Assembly (NCBI RefSeq): GCF_009363275.1 | Contig: NZ_CP045324.1 | Location: 2,294,001 to 2,358,000 of the forward strand | Reading direction: 5' to 3' | Source of the DNA: Marinobacter sp. THAF197a | GTDB lineage: Bacteria; Pseudomonadota; Gammaproteobacteria; Pseudomonadales; Oleiphilaceae | Length of the DNA stretch: 64,000 nt | Shown: piece after piece, positions 9,327 to 18,072 of the stretch | How the letters are laid out: each line of letters starts with the position of its first letter | Numbering within the stretch: the first letter of the stretch is position 1 | Made by a program: the position numbers and the translations under genes | Notes under the pieces: generated by a model | Seen by the model: only the letters and a program-made list of their open reading frames with translations | What the model was told of the DNA's origin: nothing | Databases searched by the model: none

Positions 9327-11228
9327 TTACCGGAGGTTGATGATGGTCTGGGTGACCGCATCGGAGGTTTCAATGGTCTTGGCGTTAGCCTGGTAATTGC
9401 GCTGGGCAATGATCAGGTTAACCAGTTCTGCGGAGAGGTCCACGTTGGACTCTTCCACCGAGCTTGCCTTGATGGAACCAAGGGTGCCGGTGTCTGGCGC
9501 ACCGATAATCGGCTGGCCAGACTCAAAGGTTTCTACCCAGGTGGTCTCACCCACCGGCGACAACCCATTGGTGTTGTTGAATGACGCCAACGCCACCTGG
9601 CCCAGGGACTTGGATTGCCCGTTGGTATACCGGGCAAAGATAACCCCCTGGTCAGACACATCCAGGCCAGAGAGGCGACCCGTGCTGTAGCCGTTCTGGC
9701 GCTGGTCGTTGACACCGAAGTTGGCGCCGTACTGGGTGGTATTCCCAAGGTCCACCACGAAGGCCGAGGTAGTCGGCGGCTCGGGAATCGGTGTCACCAC
9801 CTCTTCACCCGGCAGTGGTGGGCCATCGGCACCATTCGGTTCGCCATTCGGGTCTTTCGGAATCCAGTCGGTAACCACAATCTCACCGTTCGGGTCACCG
9901 TTGATGGACTGCAAGGTGCCATCTTCGTTGAAGCGTGCTGTGTACGGAGAGGTGTCTGTACCGGCCACCAGCTCACCATCAATCTGCAAATAGACCGACC
10001 ACTCACTAACACCCACGCCGTTACCAGGCGAAGGATTCTTGACGAAGAACTGGGTCAGCTCGTGAGAATTACCCAGGCTGTCAAAAATGGTGGTTGAGGT
10101 GGCGTGGTTGTAGGTTCTCTGGTCCAGGGGATTGAAGGAATTGGTAATCCTCAGGTCGCCGCCAGCAAAAGCATCGGCAATCTCGCTGCTCGCGCCAACC
10201 GGAAGAATATCCTGAACCGTGCGGTCAGACTGAATATTCACATCGCCCTGGAACACCTCAAGCGGCTGGTTTACCCCGGCATCGGTGCTGGCGAAACTGA
10301 TACCCACATTTGAGCCACGGTTATCGATAATCCGGATATCGCTTCCGCCATCAACCAGGGAGGCAGACAGGCTTGTGGCGCTGGAGGCGTTGATGGCGTC
10401 TACAAGCCCCTGCAATGAACTGACCCCGCTGAGTGAGATAGGCACATTCTGGCCATCCAGCTCTATCCGGAATTCAGTATCGCCAGCCGCCAACGCATCT
10501 TCCAGATCGGTAATTGAGAATTCCTGACCTAGGGTGACCGCCGTGGTGGCAGACGCCGACAACCCGCGCTGCTGATTGATGATGCCCGCGGCGTCTCTCG
10601 CGGTGGAACCAGCAGGAATGGTGATGTCCGGCGAGTTGGTGCCATCCGAGTAGGCGACACGGAAGACATCGTCTACGGTCAGATCACCCATGGAAACCGT
10701 TTGGAAGTCCACTACCCGGCTTTCCAGCACAGATTGCCGGGAGTCCAGGTTCAGATCGGATCGCAGATTGGTGGTACGGCGTGGCGCCAGGTTGTCAGTC
10801 TCGATCTGCAGATCACCCCGAATACCAGACAGGTTGCCGTCGTCATCCGCGGTAAAACCCTGAACCCGCATGTTCTGGTTGTTGGTGACGAACCCGTCTT
10901 TATCGATACCGAACTGGCCGGCCCGGGAATAACGAATTTCACCGTTGTTGTTCAGGATAAAGAAGCCGTCACCGCTGATGGCCATGTCCAGGCCGTTATC
11001 AGTGAAGCTGATGTTACCCTGGCCGAAGGACTGCTTGACGTCCTGAACGCGCACGCCATCACCGATCGGATTAGTGCCGCCGCTCAGAAAGCCGCTGGCG
11101 TACAGATCGCCAAACTGCACCTTGCTGCCTTTAAAGCCCACCGTACTGGCGTTGGCAATGTTGTTGCCGGTGACATCCAGATCAACCGAGGCCGCCCGAA
11201 GGCCGCTCAAACCTGTATTAAATGCCAT
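9327..11228 (-). CDS. flgE: flagellar hook protein FlgE (long form)
   Basis: 633 residues. Begins MAFNTGLSGLRAASVDLDVTG with NNIANASTVGFK, and ends with VNLIIAQRNYQANAKTIETSD, the conserved D0 helices of hook protein. The family is about 400-460 residues in enterics and pseudomonads, so about 170-230 residues are extra. These lie in the middle (roughly residues 130-480), where exposed hook domains D1/D2 and insertions sit. It polymerises into the hook, the universal joint outside the cell. Confidence 0.95.
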   Translation of the reverse strand: MAFNTGLSGLRAASVDLDVTGNNIANASTVGFKGSKVQFGDLYASGFLSGGTNPIGDGVRVQDVKQSFGQGNISFTDNGLDMAISGDGFFILNNNGEIRYSRAGQFGIDKDGFVTNNQNMRVQGFTADDDGNLSGIRGDLQIETDNLAPRRTTNLRSDLNLDSRQSVLESRVVDFQTVSMGDLTVDDVFRVAYSDGTNSPDITIPAGSTARDAAGIINQQRGLSASATTAVTLGQEFSITDLEDALAAGDTEFRIELDGQNVPISLSGVSSLQGLVDAINASSATSLSASLVDGGSDIRIIDNRGSNVGISFASTDAGVNQPLEVFQGDVNIQSDRTVQDILPVGASSEIADAFAGGDLRITNSFNPLDQRTYNHATSTTIFDSLGNSHELTQFFVKNPSPGNGVGVSEWSVYLQIDGELVAGTDTSPYTARFNEDGTLQSINGDPNGEIVVTDWIPKDPNGEPNGADGPPLPGEEVVTPIPEPPTTSAFVVDLGNTTQYGANFGVNDQRQNGYSTGRLSGLDVSDQGVIFARYTNGQSKSLGQVALASFNNTNGLSPVGETTWVETFESGQPIIGAPDTGTLGSIKASSVEESNVDLSAELVNLIIAQRNYQANAKTIETSDAVTQTIINLR

Positions 11229-11256
11229 GACTTATACCTCCTGGTCTGACACCGGA

Positions 11257-11934
11257 TCAGTTAATTTGTTTTACATCGGACAGGGCAATGGAACCCATAC
11301 CGGCAAGATTGAGAGTAATGGAACCGCCCTTACCCAGGGACACACTGTCTACATTGGCGCTAACCATGGTACCGAGTTGTTCAGGGCCGGACGGATAAGA
11401 TCCCTGCGCGACAATCTGGTACGGTCCAGGCGGCAAAGGATTGCCGTTGCCGTCCTCGCCATCCCAACGGAACGACACCACACCGGCCTGACTGCTGCCC
11501 ATATCAATCTGGCGCACCAGCTCACCGCTCTGGTTCATCACCGACAACCGCAGCCCACCGGTAGATGCTGGCACTTCGATGGTTCCGGTAATCTCGCCAT
11601 CATTACCCAAAATCCCCACACTGGAAGGCGCAAGAACGGTCTTGCCAACCATTGCAGAGGCCTGCAGCGCCTGACTGGAACGGAACTGTCCGGCCACATC
11701 CTCAACGGTGCCCGACAGGTTCTGCATTTCTTCCAGGGAGCTGAACTGCGCCAGCTGGGAGATAAAATCACCGTTGTCCTGGGGCTCTAACGGGTTCTGG
11801 TTTTTAAGCTGGGCGAGCATTAGTTCCATGAAAGCGTCTTTGCCAAGCTCGCTGCCGCCCCGGGCCTTGTCGTCCTGATTGATCCGATACTGGCTCAGTA
11901 CGTCTGAGGCCGAAGCCGAATTCACTGCACTCAT
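11257..11934 (-). CDS. flgD: hook-capping scaffold protein FlgD
   Basis: 225 residues. The N-terminal FlgD motif (KDAFMELMLAQLKNQNPLEPQDNGDFISQLAQFSSLEEM) is nearly canonical. The rest is the Ig/tudor-like cap body, with a FRWDGEDGNGNPLPPGPY segment typical of FlgD. It caps the growing hook and leaves once FlgK is added. Lies 28 bases before flgE and 17 bases after flgC. Confidence 0.95.
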   Translation of the reverse strand: MSAVNSASASDVLSQYRINQDDKARGGSELGKDAFMELMLAQLKNQNPLEPQDNGDFISQLAQFSSLEEMQNLSGTVEDVAGQFRSSQALQASAMVGKTVLAPSSVGILGNDGEITGTIEVPASTGGLRLSVMNQSGELVRQIDMGSSQAGVVSFRWDGEDGNGNPLPPGPYQIVAQGSYPSGPEQLGTMVSANVDSVSLGKGGSITLNLAGMGSIALSDVKQIN

Positions 11935-11951
11935 GACTCACTCCTCACTAT

Positions 11952-12404
11952 TTACTGCTGACCCAGCGTCAGGATTCGTTGCATCATGGACTTGGCAGTG
12001 TTCATGACGTCCACGTTCATCTGGAAACTGCGGGAGGAAGACATCATGTCTGCCATTTCCTCAACCACATTCACGTTCGGGTAGAACACGTAACCGTCTT
12101 CATTGGCAGCAGGGTGGTTAGGCTCGTAGCGCATCTGCAACTCTGCATCGCTTTCGAGAATCCCCTCAACCCGCACACCGGCGCCGGGACCTTCATTCAG
12201 GCTGGTGCCGAAACTCTGCTGTTGGTCCGGATTCAGCATGGCCTGCTGAATGGCGGCGAAGACCGGTTTGCGTGCCCGGTAAGCATTCTCCGTGCTGGAA
12301 CTGGCAGTCTCGGCGTTCGCAATGTTGGAAGCCGTAGTATTCAGCCGCAGGGATTGTGCGGTCATGCCGGAACCGGCGATGTCAAAAATGTTGCCCAGTG
12401 ACAT
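11952..12404 (-). CDS. flgC: flagellar proximal rod protein FlgC
   Basis: 150 residues, normal for FlgC. Starts MSLGNIFDIAGSGMTAQSLR with NTTASNIANAET; ends with YPNVNVVEEMADMMSSSRSFQMNVDVMNT, the diagnostic FlgC C-terminus. Rod subunit between FlgB and FlgF/G. Follows flgB by 32 bases. Confidence 0.96.
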   Translation of the reverse strand: MSLGNIFDIAGSGMTAQSLRLNTTASNIANAETASSSTENAYRARKPVFAAIQQAMLNPDQQQSFGTSLNEGPGAGVRVEGILESDAELQMRYEPNHPAANEDGYVFYPNVNVVEEMADMMSSSRSFQMNVDVMNTAKSMMQRILTLGQQ

Positions 12405-12436
12405 GGCAATCTCCTCAAATCGTAAATGACTGCGGC

Positions 12437-12835
12437 TTACTCACCCTTCAGGGCTTTGGTCAATCCGGAAAACTTGCTGCTCAAAAACTGGAAGCTGGCC
12501 TGGTAGTCCATGGCATTGCGCATGAAGCGGCTCTGCTCTTCCTGGGCATCCACGGTATTGCCGTCGACAGACGGCTGGTGCGGATTGCGGTACAGCAGTT
12601 CACCGTCACTGCCCGGGCTGGAAGTGTCCATGTGGCCATGGTGCGTGGTCGCCATCTGCAGACCACTGACAGATTCCTGCGCCTTCTGCATCATCGCGCG
12701 AAAATCGATATCCCTGGCCTTGTAGCCAGGGGTATCGGCATTGGCCAGGTTATTGGCGAGTACTTCCGCACGCTGCACCCGGGCCTGAAGTGCGTGCTCG
12801 TGTATACCCAGTGCCCTATCAAATGTAATTGCCAT
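12437..12835 (-). CDS. flgB: flagellar proximal rod protein FlgB
   Basis: 132 residues; first gene of the operon. Contains AEVLANNLANADTPGYKARDIDF, the FlgB rod motif, and ends in a helix ending FSGLTKALKGE. A good ribosome site (GGAGGCAG) lies 2 bases before the ATG. No flgA, flgM or cheV/cheR lie next to it, unlike many pseudomonads; the neighbour upstream is a nitroreductase gene in the same direction. Confidence 0.95.
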   Translation of the reverse strand: MAITFDRALGIHEHALQARVQRAEVLANNLANADTPGYKARDIDFRAMMQKAQESVSGLQMATTHHGHMDTSSPGSDGELLYRNPHQPSVDGNTVDAQEEQSRFMRNAMDYQASFQFLSSKFSGLTKALKGE

Positions 12836-12907
12836 GACTGCCTCCGGAATTCTGCACCGGCACCGCTTGAACGGCGGCTTGCCGGATTTGCGTTCTGAGA
12901 GAGTTAA

Positions 12908-12923
12908 AGCAAAGGTGGTGCCA
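12908..12923 (-). promoter_or_regulatory. sigma-54 (RpoN) promoter of the flg operon
   Basis: The minus strand reads TGGCAC, five bases, TTGC: a perfect -24/-12 match to the sigma-54 consensus, with the predicted transcription start near 12897, about 60 bases before the flgB ATG. In polar-flagellated gammaproteobacteria this operon is known to depend on RpoN and a FleQ/FleR-type activator. No activator site was identified by eye. Confidence 0.82.
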
Positions 12924-13069
12924 GTTTCATGGAGCGCTTGGGCGACAGGGCTTTCGGAGGAGCATGATCAGAAAGTGAGCGGCAACAGGGTGGAGTTTCG
13001 GGCAAAGGCGGCAAACCGTTTCCCTTGGCGGATAAACGGATTGCCGCTAACGGGATCACATCTGGACGG

Positions 13070-13645
13070 TTACCAGCCCTCCTGGCGACCGGGACCGCGC
13101 CATGCCTTTACAAAAGCCTTGGTCTCAGGGCGCGGCACAGACGGTTTTTCAACAGACACCGTTCCGGTATACAGGAAACCAACAACCGACTCCCCCGGCT
13201 CCAGGCCCAACCCTTCAAGAACCTCGGGATGATAAGCCACGCCCCCGGTACGCCACATCGCGCCATAACCGGCATCCCGCAGGGCAAGCCCCAGGAAGCT
13301 CATGCCCACTGCGGCAGACATCAACTGTTCAACCTCGGGCACTTTCGGGTGGGATTGTGGCGCTGCAATGCCCACAATGACCATTGGCGCTCGCAGAGGC
13401 GCGCGCCGGGCTTTCTCGATTTCCTGCTCACTGGCAGTTTCAGGGCACGCGCTGGCAAACAGTTCGCCCAGGGCGTGCCGGGCTTCTCCCTCCACCACAA
13501 GGTAGCGCCATGGCCTTAGCAGGGCATGGTCAGGCGCCCTGGCGGCGCACTGAAATGCCACATCCACTATGTGCCGGGGCGGTGCCGGCTCTTCTAAACG
13601 GGGTTCGGATGCTCTCTCAAGCAGGAAACGGGTTACGGACGTCAT
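13070..13645 (-). CDS. ydjA: YdjA-like nitroreductase family flavoprotein
   Basis: 191 residues, collinear with E. coli YdjA. The FMN-binding features ARAPDHALLRPW near residues 35-46, the KARRAPLRAPMVIV core and the ending segment VVGFLYTGT are conserved. Members reduce nitro compounds or quinone-like substrates using FMN and NAD(P)H; the physiological substrate of this subfamily is not settled. It lies upstream of the flg promoter in the same direction; the sigma-54 site between them indicates separate transcription. Confidence 0.85.
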   Translation of the reverse strand: MTSVTRFLLERASEPRLEEPAPPRHIVDVAFQCAARAPDHALLRPWRYLVVEGEARHALGELFASACPETASEQEIEKARRAPLRAPMVIVGIAAPQSHPKVPEVEQLMSAAVGMSFLGLALRDAGYGAMWRTGGVAYHPEVLEGLGLEPGESVVGFLYTGTVSVEKPSVPRPETKAFVKAWRGPGRQEGW

Positions 13646-13821
13646 ACTGGCTCACCGAATTGTGGGTTACACTTAATACTGTTAACCTTTAGTAGTAACT
13701 ACACATAGAAAAATAACCACCAACAACGATAACGTGTTCGGCGGCATACAATGAGTGACCAACAAGCTTTTCGCAACCGCAGGGACCTGTATTCCTGCCA
13801 CCGGGAAGACTCGGTTCTGAC

Positions 13822-15261
13822 ATGATGAGCGCACAGGCCGATTTGCGCAATGTCGCCAGCAGCGCGGGTAAACTCGCTTCCGCGGACATCCACGACCACA
13901 CCGTGGCCATTCCGCCCATGCCGGATTATAACGGCCGAATCATCGCCTACACCGCAACGGCCGCGATTATTGTCGCCGGAATCCTCCAGGGCGTATTTCA
14001 GCAATGGCTACTGTGGTTTGTGGCCGGCGCACTTACCTGGCCGCACATCGCCCATTTGCTGACCCGGCGTACGTTTCTTCGCCGCTCACCACGAATCCGG
14101 CAGAAGATGCTGTTTCTGGACTGCGTTATTGGTGGCACCTTCATCGGACTTATCGGCCTGATTGCCATTCCCTCGGTGTCAATATTGTTAATGCTGATGT
14201 TCAGTTGTCTGATTGTTGGCGGTATCCGCCAGTGGCTGTTCGGCACTGTACTCATGCTCGCCTCACTTGCGGCGTCTGCAGCCACCTTCGGCGTTGCCGA
14301 CAGCCTGCAGTCGCCGCTGCTGACCAGCATCCTGGCCCTGGCCTCTACCGGCGTCTATATCTGCGTAACCGCCTACTACTCCCACCAACAGGCCCGCACA
14401 CTGTTGTTGGCAAAAACCCAGATCCAGAACCAGCGTGAACAGTCTATCGCGCTCTCCCACAAGCTATCCAAATACCTGTCGCCGCAGGTCTGGCAATCCA
14501 TCTTTACCGGCGAGCGTGATGTTCGGCTGGAAACCCAGCGCAAAAAACTGGCCGTGTTCTTCTCCGACATCAAGGGCTTCACCGAACTGTCTGAGGAAAT
14601 GGAACCCGAAGCCCTGACCGAACTGCTCAATCACTACTTCAATGAAATGTCGGAAGTCGCTCTCCGATACGGTGGCACCATCGACAAATTCGTCGGCGAT
14701 TCCATCATGATCTTTTTTGGCGACCCTACCAGCCGTGGCCAACGGGAAGACGCCTTTGCTTGTGTGTCCATGGCCATCGACATGCGCAAGCATATGAAGA
14801 TCATGCGCCAGAAATGGCGGAGCCAGGGCATCAAAACCCCGCTTGAGATCCGTATGGGTATCAGCACCGGATACACCACGGTGGGCAACTTCGGTGCCGA
14901 AAACCGGATGGACTACACCATCATCGGCAAGGAAGTGAACCTGGCCAGCCGGCTGGAAAGCCTCGCAGAACCTGGCGAGATTCTGGTGTCCTACGAGACC
15001 TTCTCTCTGATCAAAGACCGCATCATGTGCCGGGACAAAGGCGAGATCACCGTGAAGGGCTTCGGTAAGCCCGTACCCATTTACGAAGTGGTGGACTTCC
15101 GCCGGGATATGGGCCCGAACCGCAGCTTCCTGGAACATGAACACAGCGGCTTTGCCATGTACCTGGACTCCGACAAGATCACCGAAAGGGAACGCAGAGA
15201 GGTACTCGCTGCCCTTGAAGACGCAGCCGACAGGCTGCGTCAGGAAGACGACGCCGACTAA
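13822..15261 (+). CDS. class III adenylate cyclase with MASE2 membrane sensor (CyaB-like)
   Basis: 479 residues. Residues about 35-195 hold six hydrophobic helices of the MASE2 type (including the TWPHIAHLLTRR segment), followed by a short coiled linker and a class III cyclase domain (about 230-430). Its signatures are FFSDIKGFTELSE (first metal Asp), GGTIDKFVGDSIMIFFG (second metal Asp), RMGISTGYTTVGNFG and YTIIGKEVNLASRLE. The architecture matches Pseudomonas CyaB, which feeds cAMP to Vfr. Two adjacent ATGs (13822, 13825) are possible starts. Either cAMP or, less likely, cGMP could be the product; substrate residues were not modelled. Confidence 0.9.
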   Translation: MMSAQADLRNVASSAGKLASADIHDHTVAIPPMPDYNGRIIAYTATAAIIVAGILQGVFQQWLLWFVAGALTWPHIAHLLTRRTFLRRSPRIRQKMLFLDCVIGGTFIGLIGLIAIPSVSILLMLMFSCLIVGGIRQWLFGTVLMLASLAASAATFGVADSLQSPLLTSILALASTGVYICVTAYYSHQQARTLLLAKTQIQNQREQSIALSHKLSKYLSPQVWQSIFTGERDVRLETQRKKLAVFFSDIKGFTELSEEMEPEALTELLNHYFNEMSEVALRYGGTIDKFVGDSIMIFFGDPTSRGQREDAFACVSMAIDMRKHMKIMRQKWRSQGIKTPLEIRMGISTGYTTVGNFGAENRMDYTIIGKEVNLASRLESLAEPGEILVSYETFSLIKDRIMCRDKGEITVKGFGKPVPIYEVVDFRRDMGPNRSFLEHEHSGFAMYLDSDKITERERREVLAALEDAADRLRQEDDAD

Positions 15262-16080
15262 CTACTGCCGGACCAACCTCGGTCCGGCATCACCCTCTGC
15301 ACAGGTGCTGCGCCACGGGTTGATATCCAGCCCTCCACGCCGCGTGTAACGGGCACAAACCATCAATTCCGTTGGCTGACACCGGGCCATCAAATCCGTA
15401 AACACGGTTTCCACGCAATGCTCATGGAAATCCTGCTTCTGGCGAAAACTGACCACATAACGCAGCAAACCAGCACGATCTATCTTCGGGCCGGTATAAC
15501 GAATGAACACGCTGGCCCAGTCAGGCTGGCCAGTGACCGGGCAATTGCTTTTCAGCAAGTGGGAACACAGCTGCTCGCTGACCACTTCCTCGCCTGCGCT
15601 GAGTGAATCCGCCGAGTATTCGTAAACCACATCGTCTACCGGCTCGTCATCAATCAGCTCATAGCCCTGCGGCCGACCTTCCGCAGGGGCGGATTCGTCG
15701 ACACTGAACAGCCGCACAGCCACGGCGGCGCCACAGGCGCTGGACAGGTCGGCGGTAATGGTCTCGGCAACCTGATCCGCCGATGAGAACACCGCCTGGT
15801 TCAGGGAATTCAGATAGAGCTTCAGGGATTTACTTTCGATAATCGACGGCGACGCCGCCGGAAAGCGGATCTCCCCCCAGGCAACTGCTGGCACGCCGCC
15901 CGGGCGCAACCAGGAGATCTCCCACGCCTGCCAGAGGTCCTCACCAAACCACGGCCAGCGGCCATCCTCCAGCCCGATACGGCGGCGGTTTTCCTCACGG
16001 GCAACCGGGAACAACAGAGACGGATCGTACTGATCCGGATAGTCGCTGGCCTTTCCCAGCGGCGCATTGTGCAAAGCCAT
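15262..16080 (-). CDS. queF: NADPH-dependent 7-cyano-7-deazaguanine reductase, type II QueF
   Basis: 272 residues, the length of the long (YqcD-like) QueF class. It reduces preQ0 to preQ1 before Tgt acts. The QueF motif IESKSLKLYLNSLNQ is present near residues 90-105, and the catalytic cysteine block SNCPVTGQPDWAS in the C-terminal half. AGGAAAAACT precedes the ATG. It ends directly after the cyclase stop (convergent), with no room for a separate terminator between them. Confidence 0.95.
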   Translation of the reverse strand: MALHNAPLGKASDYPDQYDPSLLFPVAREENRRRIGLEDGRWPWFGEDLWQAWEISWLRPGGVPAVAWGEIRFPAASPSIIESKSLKLYLNSLNQAVFSSADQVAETITADLSSACGAAVAVRLFSVDESAPAEGRPQGYELIDDEPVDDVVYEYSADSLSAGEEVVSEQLCSHLLKSNCPVTGQPDWASVFIRYTGPKIDRAGLLRYVVSFRQKQDFHEHCVETVFTDLMARCQPTELMVCARYTRRGGLDINPWRSTCAEGDAGPRLVRQ

Positions 16081-16098
16081 AGTTTTTCCTGAAACCTG

Positions 16099-16872
16099 TC
16101 AGTGGCGGATACCCTTGCCCCGGGCAAGCATACGCAATGCAATGGTCGCCAAAAGGACAATGAAAACCAGAATCATACCAAGGGAGACAAACGGATTAAC
16201 GTCCGAAACACCCAGTATGCCGAAGCGGAAACCATTCACCATATACAGTATAGGGTTGGCCATCGACACGCCCTGCCAGAACCCCGGCAACATATCGATG
16301 CTGTAGAACACCCCACCAAGGTACGTCAGCGGTGTCAGCACAAACGTGGGCACAATGGAAATATCATCAAACTTGGTCGCCAGCATGGCATTGATGAAGC
16401 CACCCAGGGAAAACAACGCCGATGTCAGGAATACCGTCACTACCACGATGGGCAGGCTGTGAATCGATAACCGGGTAAAAGCAAGAGACAGCAAGGTAAC
16501 CACCAGGCCAATACTCAGCCCCCGGGCCATACCGCCCGCCACGTAACCGGCCAGGATAGTCCAGTTGGGAACCGGCGACACCAGAAGCTCCTCAATGCTG
16601 CGCTGAAACTTCATGGAAAAAAACGACGACACCACGTTGGCGTAGGAGTTGGTGATCACCGCCATCATGATCAGCCCCGGCACAATGAACTGCATATAGT
16701 CGTACCCGCCCATTTCACCAATGCGCGAGCCGATCAGGTTGCCGAAGATAATAAAATACAGCGTCATGGTGACCGCAGGCGGCAACAGAGTCTGGGGCCA
16801 TATCCGGGTAAACCGGCGAATCTCCCGGAGTACGATGGTGTAAAACGCGGTCCACAGTGCCTGTAACGTCAC
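16099..16872 (-). CDS. ABC-2 type transporter permease
   Basis: 257 residues with six predicted membrane helices; contains a TLLPPAVTMTLYFIIFGNLIGSRIG start region and the ABC-2 signature-like block AMLATKFDDISIVPTFVLTPLTYLGGVFYS. It forms the membrane channel for the ATPase encoded just upstream. The start is a GTG overlapping the ATPase stop (GTGA), implying translational coupling. This resembles the YadH/YadG exporter pair of E. coli; substrate unknown. Confidence 0.88.
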   Translation of the reverse strand: MTLQALWTAFYTIVLREIRRFTRIWPQTLLPPAVTMTLYFIIFGNLIGSRIGEMGGYDYMQFIVPGLIMMAVITNSYANVVSSFFSMKFQRSIEELLVSPVPNWTILAGYVAGGMARGLSIGLVVTLLSLAFTRLSIHSLPIVVVTVFLTSALFSLGGFINAMLATKFDDISIVPTFVLTPLTYLGGVFYSIDMLPGFWQGVSMANPILYMVNGFRFGILGVSDVNPFVSLGMILVFIVLLATIALRMLARGKGIRH

Positions 16873-17819
16873 GCCTTCACCTCCGCCTGCCGGTTGGTCT
16901 CACGGGCGTTGTCTTCCACCATGCGCACAAACAACTCCTCCAGCCGGTTGGCTTTGGTACGCATACTGATCACTTTGATGCCCTTCTTTTCCAGTTCAAC
17001 AAAGAGGGCGTTCAGGCCCTGCCCTTTGGCCACCTCGGCCTCCAGTGCTCCGTCGTCGTTGAGTTCGCAATGAAATCCTTCGAGCTCCGGGGCGGCATCA
17101 ACCGGCTGCTCGAGATCCAGCACGAAGGTTTCCACACTCAGCTGTTTCAGCAGCTCACGCTTACTGGTGTGCCGGATAATCTCGCCATGATCAATGATCG
17201 CAATATTGCGGCAAAGCGCCTCGGCTTCTTCAAGATAATGGGTGGTCAGAATGATGGTAGTGCCCTGGCGGTTCATCTCTTCCAGGAACTGCCACATGGA
17301 GCGACGCAGCTCAATATCAACGCCGGCGGTGGGCTCATCGAGAATCAGCAGGCGTGGTTCATGGACCAGCGCACGGGCAATCATCAGCCGCCGCTTCATG
17401 CCGCCAGACAGCATCCGCGACGGGGTGTCGCGCTTGTCCCACAAGCCCAGTTTCCGGAGGTACTTCTCCGCCGAGATCCTGGCCTGCTTGAGTGGAATGC
17501 CGTAGTAACCGGCCTGGGTGGTGACTATGTCGAAGACCTTTTCAAACTGGTTGAAATTGAACTCCTGTGGCACCACGCCAAGGTTCAGCTTTGCGGCGGA
17601 CAGATCGGTATCGATGTCATGGCCAAACACCCTCACCCGGCCACCGGATTTGTTCACCAACGAAGACACGATGCCCAGAGTGGTGGATTTTCCGGCGCCA
17701 TTCGGGCCCAGAAGTGCGAAAAAATCGCCTTCCTGTACCTGCAGATCAATCCCCTTAAGCGCCTGAAAGCCACTGCTGTAGCTTTTGACCAGCCCTTCAA
17801 TTTCCAATGCGTAGGTCAT
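16869..17819 (-). CDS. ABC transporter ATP-binding protein (ABC-2 exporter, YadG-like)
   Basis: 316 residues from the ATG at 17819. Walker A GPNGAGKST, Q-loop, signature LSGGMKRRLMIARAL, Walker B LLILDEPTAGVD and switch His in LTTHYLEEAE are all intact. The C-terminal about 80 residues are the regulatory extension of this subfamily. The frame is open 40 codons upstream without family similarity, so that part is left out. Partner of the permease at 16099. Confidence 0.93.
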   Translation of the reverse strand: MTYALEIEGLVKSYSSGFQALKGIDLQVQEGDFFALLGPNGAGKSTTLGIVSSLVNKSGGRVRVFGHDIDTDLSAAKLNLGVVPQEFNFNQFEKVFDIVTTQAGYYGIPLKQARISAEKYLRKLGLWDKRDTPSRMLSGGMKRRLMIARALVHEPRLLILDEPTAGVDIELRRSMWQFLEEMNRQGTTIILTTHYLEEAEALCRNIAIIDHGEIIRHTSKRELLKQLSVETFVLDLEQPVDAAPELEGFHCELNDDGALEAEVAKGQGLNALFVELEKKGIKVISMRTKANRLEELFVRMVEDNARETNRQAEVKA

Positions 17820-17986
17820 AACCAAACCGTTATCTGAGAGGAACGTGTGCCGAAACCGGCAAATAGGTAGAGAGCTATGTGATTGTGGCGATCTGACGAA
17901 AATCAAGGGGGTGAGCACAACCAGGCAGACCACTGGCAAACGCAGAAACTGCGACAGGTTTCCCGATATACCTCTGCCGCCCTCCC

Positions 17987-17992
17987 TATAAT
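17987..17992 (+). promoter_or_regulatory. candidate -10 element for the lipoprotein gene at 18073
   Basis: TATAAT lies 80 bases before the ATG on the plus strand; no good -35 element is found at 16-18 bases, so this is weakly supported. Confidence 0.3.
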
Positions 17993-18072
17993 GCTGTTAC
18001 AACAACTTACAAAAAGCCTGACACCCGGCACCGGATGCGCCAGGCCAACGCGAAGGGATTGTACGACACACT

